NCBI RefSeq assembly: GCF_000276665.1
Contig: NW_004955446.1
Location: 11,354,652-11,418,651, forward strand
Source: Chinchilla lanigera
Taxonomy: Eukaryota; Chordata; Mammalia; Rodentia; Chinchillidae
DNA: 64,000 bases
Reading direction: 5' to 3'
Part shown: positions 11,730 to 21,152 of the stretch, in pieces
Layout: each line of letters opens with the position of its first letter
Numbering within the stretch: position 1 is the stretch's first letter
Position numbers and translations under genes: made by a program
Notes under the pieces: model-generated
Seen by the model: the letters and a program-made list of their open reading frames with translations, nothing else
Database searches by the model: none
Told to the model about the DNA's origin: nothing

Positions 11730-13035
11730 AAGCTTCCAAGAATACCGTAAAGGGTTTAAGTAAAATTAGGGATTAGGATTTGAGAAGGAAAGAATGAAAC
11801 CTAGTTCTCCAGAGTGATGGAAGAGTTTAATTTTTCTCCCTACTTTAGATTTTCCTGTAGTCACATATTAACAGCATATCAAAGCTCCTCTTTTAACAGC
11901 TCAATTAGAAGAGACATATGAAAAGAACCAGTAGGATGGAACACGTCAAGAATTTGAAGGTCAGTTGGACAGAAAGAAAAATATAATAATTAACATGATT
12001 TCAATCCCTTCATTGTTTTGGACATCTTGTCTGAAAATACTTTTCACTTGGAGTAGTTATATTTTTCCAATAAAAGATCAAGGTCAGTTACTTTGTTTCT
12101 CTAATATCATCTCCCATACCCTCTTTCCTCATTTCTCTTTCTGGGGTAGGTAGTATAAGATAAACGTGGAACTATAGATGATGACTACTCCCTATTTAAT
12201 ATGCCAATTTGGCTGTTCTTGAAGTTAACATGTACAACTATATGAACAGCAGCTTCTCCCCTTCTACCTCTGGAGGAATGGCGTGTGGGAACAGAGACTC
12301 TCAGACATCAGCCCTAGAGGCTGGAGGCGGTGGCAGAAGGATCCCTTTCATCGGAGTACAGATCTCTGAGTAAACCACTTCCAGAAAGGGGATGGTCTCC
12401 TGGTACCATAAATGTTGCTGAAGCCAGAAGCAAGTGGACCAGATAGCCAGGTCCTGGCTAGCATATCTTCAGTAATTACTTAGCTATACATCTTCCTGCA
12501 GTGCTCTGCCTTAGAATCTAGACTGCTTAAATGGCCCAGCATGGAAGTGCTTCAGCCTGGGGTGACTGAAGCAGAGCTCCAATCACAGGCCAGATGAAGA
12601 GGGCCATGGGCCTTCTCTCTGTCAAAATAGTTGTGACTTGGAGTGGTTATGAACCCATGCTGGACCTCAGTCTCCTCCCAGGAAAATAGGAGGTTACAAA
12701 GAGTGAATGAAAGAATACACCTCAGTTCCTCTTTTCATATTGTCCCCTTGCTTCTGTCATACTGACTACCAGAATTGTCCTGGACTTTGCAGACCCTGAA
12801 GACACAACAATATTCCAGGATCCATGGAGGAAGATGTCACTGTGGTAAGATGCAACAATCCAGAGATCCCCACCTTCCTGTCCGACCACAGGATCCAGAC
12901 TTTACTCATGATTATGATGAGGACAGTCTTATTCTATGTCCTTCATATACAGGAGTAACAACCACATTGCTAAAAGAGAAAAAAAAACCCTCAACTACAG
13001 AAGCTATCAAAGCCAGCATAGCCCAATGTGGGCAA
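11730..13035. other. No gene recognised
   Basis: Ordinary unique-looking sequence. The open frame 12775-13101 (108 residues) has no domain and runs into the MaLR LTR, so it is not called. Confidence 0.4.
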
Positions 13036-13037
13036 GG

Positions 13038-13409
13038 TGTTATAGTCTGGATCTTTAATGTCCTCCAAAAGTTCACGTGTCAAAGGCTTGTCCCTGACTG
13101 AGGGTTGCTATCGGAAAGTGGTGGAAACACTGGGTGGTAGGGGCTATTTAGAGGACGTTGGGTCATTGGGAGCTTACCCTTGAAGGGCCCTGAGCCCCTT
13201 TCTCTCTCCCTCCTCTTCCTAGCCACCATGAAATGAGCAGCTTTGCTACATGCAATTCCCTGTCATGATGCTCTGCCTTACCACAGGTCCAAAGTAGTAG
13301 GACCAAGTGACAATGAACCAAGGCCTCTGATACCACAAGCCAAAATAAATTCCCTCTGATTTTTTTATCTCAGATGTTTTGTTACAGCAATAGGAAGCTG
13401 ACAAATGCA
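13038..13409 (+). mobile_element. MaLR-type LTR, sense
   Basis: It starts with tgttatagtctgg and has the blocks 'gtcctccaaaagttcacgtgt', 'ggaaagtggtggaaac', 'agccaccatgaaatgagcag' and 'aagccaaaataaattcc' (polyadenylation signal). It ends with 'gttacagcaataggaagctgac'. This is the layout of an old non-autonomous ERVL-MaLR LTR. Confidence 0.75.
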
Positions 13410-13729
13410 CTGAAAAATAGTTTTCCTGGGCTACTGAGTGTTTTACAACCATTTCAGAGGCTTTTTCTTTGGAATTATTCTCACAGCCAGTTTGCCAGCC
13501 ACCCTAGGACATTAACCACACCCTATTTTTAGCTCTAAACAGTATTACAGTTGGATTATTCACTTTGACATGAAATGACTTTTGATTTTTCTGATAATTA
13601 CTCTTCAGAAGATTTGCTAGCAGTAAGGAAATTCTAAATATGACAAGGGAGTACTGCAGGAAACTGCAGGAAAAATGTTTAATATTTTGAGTAATAATGG
13701 AAGTTTCTCACATAGAAAGTAGGCATGAG

Positions 13730-13885
13730 CTTGTGGGGGCTTTGGGATTAGAAGGACCTGGGTTTGAATCTCAGCTCCTCACGTTGTGGTGCTTGGATGT
13801 GTTACTTTGTACATCAGTCTTAGAACTGCAGTACTGATCTTAAGGTAAAAAGTCCATAAAATCATGTACAATGAGCACCCAGCAC
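13730..13885 (+). mobile_element. MIR SINE
   Basis: The 'ggacctgggtttgaatctcagctcc' block is followed by 'gttactttgtacatcagtctt' and 'atgagcacccagcaca', matching a diverged sense MIR from its tRNA-like head into the core. Confidence 0.7.
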
Positions 13886-14024
13886 ACGTCACACGTGTGC
13901 AATCAAATTTTCCTCTTCTTCAAGATGCTCTAAATAGAGGTGCACTCACTCAGATATATGAAAATAACGGTCAAAGCGGTAGTGGCTCCTGTTGACTAAC
14001 AACTTCATCCTGGTATTTCTCCAA

Positions 14025-14145
14025 GTGTCTTATGTGTATGAATGTATTTAGTCCTTACAGCATGTGGGGAGGAAGACACTGAGAAGTTAAGGCATGTGTC
14101 TAAGGTAACACAGCACAGGGCAGCATCAGGATTTGCAAACCTGGG
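14025..14145 (-). mobile_element. MIR SINE, antisense
   Basis: 'tatttagtccttacagcatgtgggg', then 'acactgagaagttaaggcatg' and 'ggtaacacagcacagggcagc', read as the antisense core of MIR. Confidence 0.65.
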
Positions 14146-14242
14146 AATCTAGTCCGGAATCTGTACTCTTGGTACAACTTTACACTGCATTAGTCATTAC
14201 CTTATTACCATGCTTTATATACTTCTCAGGGGTGTGTGAGTT

Positions 14243-14251
14243 GGTGTGTGT

Positions 14252-14292
<41 letters not shown>
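14243..14292. repeat. (TG)n microsatellite
   Basis: About 50 bases of nearly pure TG with one GAG interruption. The longest pure run is at about 14258-14291, long enough to vary in length between individuals. Confidence 0.97.
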
Positions 14293-14295
<3 letters not shown>

Positions 14296-14364
14296 GAAGG
14301 AAAGTGAATGCAAATGAAAGAATGCATAGGCTGGATGAGAGCTCTTCTTGCTGCAGAGGTTCCG

Positions 14365-15212
14365 ACTGCATTTGCCAGTCAGCACACCGAAGAGCTTTTT
14401 ACATAAAGCCAAAAGCCAAACTGATTTCCACAGTGGTTTCACCAGTTTGGAGATTCCTCCGAAAACTAGGTTTAGAGGTCCCATTCAACCCAGCTATCCC
14501 CCTGCTGGGTATTTTCCCAGAAGATCTAAAAACATCATATCACAGTGATATATGTGCACCTATGTTCATAGCAGCACAATTTGTAATTGCTAAAATGTGG
14601 AAGCAACCCAAATGTCCATCCACCGAGGATTGGATAAGAAAATTAGGGTACTTTTATATAATGGAATATTACTCAGCTGTAAAGAAAGATAAACTCGAGG
14701 CCTTTATATTTAAATGGTCACAACTAGAGACCATACTCATAAGTGAAATAAATCAAACATACATGTGCAAGCACCGCATTGTGTCACTAGTGTAAAACTT
14801 GAAAGAGTTAATTTAAACTCGGAGGTATGATAGACACTGTGAAATGATAGGAAACCACCGAAGAGTAAAGGGCTTCTGGGATGTGGGAAAAGAGAAGGGA
14901 AAGAAGGAGAAATTTTGTATGTATGTATATACAGGATAGATAACATGGTTGTTCTTCTATCTGCTGTTTCTATGCTGAAAGAAACTGTCAATGAGTCTTT
15001 GGTTGACCAGTATTGCATGTCTATATCTGTTTTCATGAGAAGCCACTTTGAAGATATCAATATGTAATACAACCACCATTGTTAATTCCCTACCACTTTG
15101 TTTGTAACTCTGTATTGTCTGTATTGTGCTTGTGATATGTTGTAAAATATTGTATGTCTGTTAATGTTTCCCTCCTTTTATCCTTAAAATAAAAAAAAAT
15201 AAAAAAAAAAAG
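14365..15212 (+). mobile_element. L1 LINE 3' end: ORF2 C-terminus, 3' UTR and A-rich tail
   Basis: This is the best preserved L1 piece in the window. An open frame runs to a stop at 14795. Its last 120 or so residues match the C-terminal end of L1 ORF2p, including SPVWRFLRKLGLEVPFNPAI and the later MEYYSAVKKDK stretch. The N-terminal part of that frame (14133-14360) translates the MIR and TG repeat and does not belong to L1. After the stop comes a 3' UTR of about 400 bases and an A-rich tail at 15186-15211. It is 5'-truncated and cannot move by itself. Confidence 0.9.
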
Positions 15213-15214
15213 CC

Positions 15215-16060
15215 AGAGCAAGAAGCCACTGACTATCCCTTAACAGCAGCTCAAGCTGAAATCACCCCTAAGTATCACTTAGGACTGGAGAACATAAATA
15301 GTTTATCTAATCTGCTTCCAGGGAGTTGTTCTTTATTGTGTGCTATAATTTCATATTAATTACCTCATATATACCATTTTACTGATGGTGATGTGGAGGA
15401 AAAGAGACCTGTAAAAGGTCACTCAACTAACAACAGAAGAAGGTTACTGAATGAGTTTCCTTTCTACCATATTGACCAATCTCTTTTCCTTCTTGTAAAG
15501 TAAAGCTGTGGCTTCCTTCCTTTTCCCTATTTTTGTTTGCACTTTCATTCTCTTTCTGAAGACCACATTGACTCCTAGAAAAGTGGAGAACGCAAGGCAG
15601 AAAGCTGCATGGCGTCAAAGAGATGGGGAGTGGAGCAGCAGGGCCTGGGGCCTGGGTGGCTGTTATGGGTGGAATTCCTGCCTGCTGACCTTGTATGTCC
15701 CATGAATAACCAAGTGACCTTTTTTCCCAGTCCTACCCTCACAGTTTCTGTTGTTAATCCCGAGTGGCCATTGGCTAACTAGAGCCAGCTCCAAATGTTG
15801 GGGCACCAATGATCTTGACACAGCACAAGAAAAGTGCTCAGCTCTCAGCTCTCCGTAGGACTTTACGCAAGTACAGCCTAGCACTGCCCTTCCCCAGGGA
15901 AGGAGGCAAGCCCACAGCGCAGAAGGACACTAGCAGATTTTGTAGGACTCTGGGCATGTTCTCTACCTCTCTGGCTCCAGGTCAAGAATTTCACCTATTC
16001 CCAAGTTCATTTCTGATCTTTCAGTCTTAACACCTTTCTTCCCAGGAAAGGGAAAGAGAG
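15215..16060. other. No gene recognised
   Basis: Unique-looking sequence. Short frames on both strands (15663-15884 minus, 15809-16030 plus) have no domain. An AT-rich tract of TATA repeats follows at 16060-16135. Confidence 0.4.
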
Positions 16061-16135
16061 GGTATTTATATATGTATATTATATATATATAATATACTGT
16101 ACATACATGTATATATCTATTACATATATATGTAT
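16060..16135. repeat. AT-rich low-complexity tract
   Basis: Imperfect TA/TATG repeats, including tatatatatataatatac. It lies just before the mariner-like remnants. Confidence 0.85.
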
Positions 16136-16224
16136 ACAAAAGTGATAAAAATATGACTGATATTTAAATTTTAAAACTTAATATAGTGAAAGAAACATTT
16201 CCAACATCAATGGGTGAGTGCATT

Positions 16225-16312
16225 TCAATTGAGAGAGAATATTTTGAGTATTTTAAGAGAAATTAAAGGCAATGCATTTACTGCAATAAACTTTTCAAAT
16301 TTAAACACTCAC
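16225..16312 (+). mobile_element. mariner-type transposon 3' tail, extra copy
   Basis: 'gaatattttgagtatttt', 'attaaaggcaatgca' and 'actgcaataaac' repeat the order seen at about 16601-16670 ('gaatattttgaggggaatt', 'aatggcaata', 'actacaataaaa'). This is a second copy of the element's end lying upstream of the longer fragment. It is strongly diverged. Confidence 0.55.
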
Positions 16313-16389
16313 TCCTGTGTTTCGGTTGTCCCTTGTTGATCATATAGTTGAAACAATTTATGTCAAATAAAAACATCATTTATCCTCAT

Positions 16390-16680
16390 CAACCTTATTG
16401 TGTCCTCAACCTTCTTCAACAGATCTAGCACCACGTGACTTCTTGTTCTTCTGCAAAGTTAAACTGACCATGAAATGTAAATGTTTTGGATTGCTTTTTT
16501 GATACTGAGGCAGCTTTGACTGAGAAACTGAAGACATTCATGAAAGAAGACTTCCAGAACTGTTTTAGAAAGTGGCAAGAAATGTAAGTATGTTTACTTG
16601 GATGGGAATATTTTGAGGGGAATTAATGGCAATATATTTTTTACTACAATAAAATTCTAAACCATTCACTATATATTTTA
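16390..16680 (+). pseudogene. mariner transposase, C-terminal remnant
   Basis: The frame beginning near 16411 reads SSTDLAPRDFLFFCKVKLTM, which fits the end of the mariner DDE domain. The 'DLAP' Asp (codon 16422-16424) is where the third Asp of the D,D34D triad lies. It continues with a lysine-rich stretch, then loses frame at the T run near 16494. The later pieces KVARNV and WMGIF fit the C-terminal end of the protein. Most of the element is missing. Confidence 0.7.
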
Positions 16681-16699
16681 TTATACTTTGTATACACAC

Positions 16700-17225
16700 A
16701 CACAAACAAATACAACAAATGGCTTAGTCATAAGAACCACACATGTCAGGCAACAAAGGAATTTATCTTTCTGTAGATAAACTTGAAAAATGGAGTTGTT
16801 AGGATGTGTGGAAATATTCCAGGTAGCAACAGGGCTTATTTACATAAATTTTGCCCTAGATAAAGTCTGTTGGAGAAGCAATGGCTTGGAGCTATAAAGT
16901 ATGCATATCCTTTTTTCTCTGTGTTGCTTATGCTCAAAATCACTTTAGTATCTTTTAATTAAACAGTTCAGGTTATTGTATGATTACATATTATTTTATA
17001 TTTAATCTTCTCATTTCTTTGTTTCATCTCTTTAGGGAGACCGTAAACTCCTTCAGGAATATAAAGAATCCTTCTCTTGCATTTCCCAATAATCCATTAC
17101 ATCACCATAGGGGACAACTGTTATTCTTTCCAACCAGTACCATCTGAAATTCCTTCCTCTTTTTAGAGAATTCCCCATCTTGTGAGACAGAGCCCAGCCC
17201 CTCCTACAGAAGCCTAAAATTCCAA
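16700..17225. other. No gene recognised
   Basis: AT-rich sequence without a recognised repeat or frame. Confidence 0.4.
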
Positions 17226-17229
17226 TCAC

Positions 17230-17685
17230 TGTTTTTCCCAGTCTCCCCTGCCATTCAACATGGATATATGATCAAAGCTGCACCAGCCTGGAGGTTTTTG
17301 GATCCATTAGTGATATGACAAAGGGAACATCCAGAATCTACTCTGGCTAATAAGTAAGTGTTGGGAACAATGGAGCTGCATCTAGTACTCAGAGACAGCA
17401 AGATCAATGCTGCTAGCATCACTATCTGAAGACCTGTGCTGACAGTATGGATGGAGCTCCCTATCCTGTCTGGGTGTAGCATGGGTGAGCTGTGGCATCT
17501 TCACTGCATGAATCCTGTTATGCGCTTTATAGCATTATTCCTGGCTACATGTCCCCAGGCCCAATTCCCTAGATCCCTTAAAAATTCTTGGAGTTACCCA
17601 TTGTTCTTTCAATAAATTCTTGTTCTTTCCTAAATTAGCAAGGGCCTATTTCTGTTGCTTGCAACAAAGCATCCTGAAAGATACA
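17230..17685 (+). mobile_element. LTR remnant, sense (family uncertain)
   Basis: The 3' part has 'ctttcaataaattcttgttc' (polyadenylation signal) followed by 'tatttctgttgcttgcaac' and 'catcctgaaagatacag', a common end of mammalian LTRs of the ERVL/MaLR group. The 5' boundary is a guess. Confidence 0.5.
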
Positions 17686-17689
17686 GTGT

Positions 17690-18825
17690 TAAATCAAACA
17701 GGCAATAAATAGTTGTTAAATGACTAATTAAGAATTTCTGACATTTCCCTCATCCTTATGAAATTCAAGACCACTCCCTATAGAATATGTACACAAGTAG
17801 GGAGGCAGAAATGGAGTACTTAGGGAACAAAGAGTAAGACAGTTTTGTTAGACCCCAAAATTCATGTAGAGGAGTAATGAGAAAAATGAGATAACAAAAC
17901 TAGATTGGGGAGATAGCGTGGAGAAGCTTAAAAGGCCAAAATAAGAAGTTTGAGATTCATCCTCAGGATTGAGCATTTTGTATACACAATTAGAGAGTTT
18001 GGAGTTGTGGCTACTTTCAGTCCCTCCTGAGTGGCAACATTCCAAAATATGATATGTAGAACCCACATATATAGAATATTAATGAGGTATAAGGGATTTC
18101 TTCCATGTGTTTGGGAAACAGTGGGTCACTTGGATGTCAGAGACATCTTTACTCTCCTAATCAGCACAGAGGATTTCTGAGAGGAATCATTTGGTAAGCA
18201 GCACTTCTCAAACTTATTGGACCATGAGATTTGGGTTCTGTGAGTAACAGAAGCCATTCGGGGAAGGCTGGGCTTTCTTGGGTGACTGCCAGTTAGGAGA
18301 ACAAGAAAGATGCAGAAGGGCGCAGGAGAGCACAGGAAAGATCAGCACTTGAAGAGGTTTTAAAAGAGCAGATGTGATAAGACACAAGTTCTGAGGAGAA
18401 AGAGAAAACAAGGAGAAAATCCTTTCCAGAGAGAAGACGAGATATGGAAGACCCTTTTAATTTCATGGAGAATTACTCTTGTTTCCAGCTCCCTAGCTTA
18501 ATTTTAACAATTCAGTCTATGCCTTGTAAACCTCTCAGACACCTAACTCTTCTCTCAGGGATGTTCTTGGGGCAAGAGACGTGTGCATGATAGTCCACAC
18601 TCCTGCTTTGAGCCTCTAGGCAGCTTCAGGCAAAGAGAAAGTCAGGAGGACAATGTCAAGTTAAACATAATCAGTGCCATCCCACAAGCTCTCCTTATGT
18701 CCTATTGCCATCACAAAGCTACTTGAAGTTTTTTTGTGAAATGAATGTACAGTTCTCTGCCGTTGCTGGTGTTCACTGTTTCCAGGCTTATTTGAACAAG
18801 GTTAAAGTCGTGGTTACGCAGACGA
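17690..18825. other. No gene recognised
   Basis: No convincing coding sequence. At 18197-18240 'cagcacttctcaaactta' could be the start of a decayed hAT-type repeat, but this is too weak to call. Confidence 0.35.
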
Positions 18826-18831
18826 TAACAG

Positions 18832-18960
18832 AAGCTGGTGAGGTGGCACATGCCTGTAGTCCCAGTTATACAGGAGGCTGAGGCATAAGAGTTAGAAAAA
18901 CTTTTTGTTCTATGAGACAGGCCTGTGTTGTAAGGACGGTTCTTATTTAAAAAAAAAAAA
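18832..18960 (+). mobile_element. B1-type SINE (7SL-derived)
   Basis: 'gctggtgaggtggcacatgc' is followed by 'ctgtagtcccagttatacagg' and 'aggctgaggcataaga', the left part of B1. The right part is degraded and ends in a run of A at 18949-18960. Confidence 0.8.
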
Positions 18961-19039
18961 GGATTGAATTTTCAATATTTATTAACTGTTTATTAAAAAG
19001 CATCAAAATTTTCAAGATTGACTTTTTTTGGTGTACAAG

Positions 19040-20460
19040 TCTAAAAACTAACAACAGAAACAAATTCCTATAAACTACAATGAAAATTAGTCCTATACTA
19101 GTAGGACTCTATAGAAACAAATAATCTTTACTTCAATTATCACACCTAAGGCAGTCTTCACACATGACAACAGCACGTTCCATACACACATATTGCTCAC
19201 ACAAACAACACATGTATTTTACTTTCCTGCCCTTTTTCTAGGATGTTCTTAACATCTTCTTGGTCTTGTTGTTTTATCAGGAGGTTCTTATTATATTATA
19301 CATTGTGTAGTTAACAGGATCATATCAATAAAATAAATAATTAAATTCTTAATATATATTGCATGTTTAGGATAAACATCAGTATTTTCACATCAGCTGG
19401 ATACTTGGTTACAAAACCTAAAAGATAACATCAAAAATAAATTCCTATATGAACTACAAGGAAATACCAATAGAACTCTACAAAAAATAATCTTTACTTC
19501 AATTATCACACCGAAGGCAGTCTTCACACATCACAACTTCATGTTCCGTGCACATATCTCACTTACACGGAAAGCACATGTGCTTAGGTTTCTTGGCACC
19601 CCTCTTGTCTTCCTGTTCTGTCAGGAGCTTTCTTTTATATTATACAATGTGCACTTAGCAGGAACACAAAATATCAATAAAATGCCAGATACGTAATGAG
19701 TGCTTAGAGTAGGCATCAAACATTTTCACATCAGCTGTTTATTCCCTTACAAAACCTAAAAAATAACATCAGAAATTGTTGGAGAACACTACAAAGTGGC
19801 TCCGAGCAGGATTTAATATTAACCAATTGGCTTTCTGTGTTTACTTGTGAGTTGTCTGAAGGCCACAGCTGAGGACTTCTGGCTCCAACCCCAGCTAACT
19901 TAAAGGTGACTGTAGCTGTAGGCATCTCACTCCTGCTGTGAAGGCCTTCCTGGAGATAACATAGTTCTCCCAAATTAACATAATGTATTACTTGGAAAAG
20001 TTCTGCCCAGATTCCCGTGTCTTCTTGAATATCCTCCTCTTTTGTTTGTAAACCAAATAAATACAGGCAGCCCAGAGAAATCTTTGGCTAAGCTCAGAGA
20101 ATACCGAAACTGTAAGAGAGTTAGTCCTTCCTGGAGCCCTGAAATCATTACCATTGTCTCATTTATTTAAGCCTTCACAGTCCACTCACTTGGGAGATTG
20201 TGGGCCTGATCAGCCTGCAATAACTAGGGGTTATTTAACCCAAAATACTATAAGAAACTCTGTGTGAACTACAATGGAAATGCAAACAAAAGTCTACCAC
20301 AGAAATAATCTTTGCTTCAACTGTCTCACCCAAGGCAGTTTTCACACATGAAAACTGCATGTTCCATATACAAGTATTGCTTACACTGAGAGCATACATG
20401 TTTTGTTTTCCTATTCTTTCCTGTAGGGCACAATTGACATCTTTTTGGTTTTCCTACTGT
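19040..20460 (-). repeat. Three tandem copies of the transposase C-terminal cysteine-rich segment and its downstream sequence
   Basis: The marker 'ataatctttacttcaa' (one base different in the third copy) occurs at 19121, 19488 and 20305. The second and third marks are separated by the 466-base LTR insertion; without it the spacing is about 350 bases, close to the 367 of the first pair. On the minus strand the copies read KYMCCLCEQYVCMERAVVMC, KHMCFPCK then a stop then DMCTEHEVVMC, and KHVCSQCKQYLYMEHAVFMC. Each keeps much of a Cys/His ladder. Confidence 0.85.
19777..20242 (-). mobile_element. Solo LTR inserted in the piggyBac repeat, antisense
   Basis: Plus-strand boundaries are tgttgg...accca, that is TG...CA on the minus strand, 466 bases long. 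The sequence aaat lies directly on both sides (19773-19776 and 20243-20246) and the tandem unit is continuous across the insertion, which fixes the limits well. On the minus strand an ATTAAA signal (19812-19817) lies about 35 bases from the 3' end, and a CCAATTGG palindrome is next to it. Size and layout suggest an endogenous-retrovirus LTR; the class is uncertain. Confidence 0.65.
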
Positions 20461-20552
20461 TGTCATAGGTCTTTGTGAAACTGCACCTACCTGTTCAACT
20501 GTCAGCTCACCAGTGTGCTCCTCAAAGTTTTTGTGTAGTTCGCTGGTGTCTT

Positions 20553-21152
20553 GATTACTTTTCTCTCGTAGCTGAGACAAAATACCTGACACCCAAAATG
20601 AAGGAAGGAAAGGTTTATTTAGCTTAGGGGCTGGGGATTTAGCTCAGTGACAAAGCGCCTGCCTGGCAAGCGCAAGGTCGTGAGTTCGGTTCCCAGTACC
20701 AGAGAAAAACAAAACAAAACAAAAAATTTAGCTTACAGTTTGTGGAGGTTTCAGTCCATATTTGGCTGGCTCCAAGGCAGAGTGGCACATGGCAGAGGGC
20801 AACAGTTCATGGCTGCAGAACAGCAAAGCAACAAGAGCAAAAGGGAGGAGTGGCAGAGAGAGCAAGCCTCTTTCCCTCCCTTCTATTGTAAGCAAGCTAC
20901 CCCCACCAAGGGGGCATGTAGCACTCACATACTCTCCATGCCATCCACTTGCACAGGCTCAGGATGAATACAAAGTAAGCACCTTGACTTTCTGCTTAAT
21001 CACATAGTTACTCTTCTAAATTTCTCATATTGACACAATGAACTACAACCTGGAAGGGTAAGGGACATCTTTTTCTCCCCAAGATGTAGAACTGCTGAAT
21101 CACTTAGCCAAACCTTTAGACTCCCCAAGTTGACACAATATATCAACCATAA
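20553..21152 (-). mobile_element. LTR (MaLR-like) inserted in piggyBac transposase, antisense
   Basis: On the minus strand it starts with tgttatggttgatatattgt and 'caacttgggga', and it ends with a 'gtcagg..ttttgtctcagc' block. Plus-strand blocks 'aggtttatttagcttacagtttg', 'ttcagtccatatttggctggctcc' and 'agagtggcacatggcagagg' are typical of antisense MaLR-type LTRs. It splits the transposase between the core and the cysteine-rich tail. An ID SINE sits inside at 20628-20725. Confidence 0.7.
20628..20725 (+). mobile_element. ID-type SINE with 10-bp target duplication
   Basis: The body gggctggggatttagctcag...gcgcctgcctggcaagcgc...tcccagtacc is well preserved and ends in an A-rich tail with AAAAC repeats. 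The flank atttagctta is present at 20618-20627 and 20726-20735. It is the youngest layer of the nested stack here: SINE in LTR in piggyBac. Confidence 0.95.

Noticed and set aside
14133..14364. First part of the 220-residue frame as a host protein with a Cys/Val repeat
   Set aside because: It is a MIR fragment and a (TG)n tract read through by chance; only the later part is coding-derived, and that belongs to L1 ORF2.
20628..20700. tRNA-Ala gene
   Set aside because: It has tRNA-like box A and B motifs but is an ID SINE with an A-rich tail and target duplication; the same holds for the elements at 3.4, 27.9, 40.3 and 51.8 kb.
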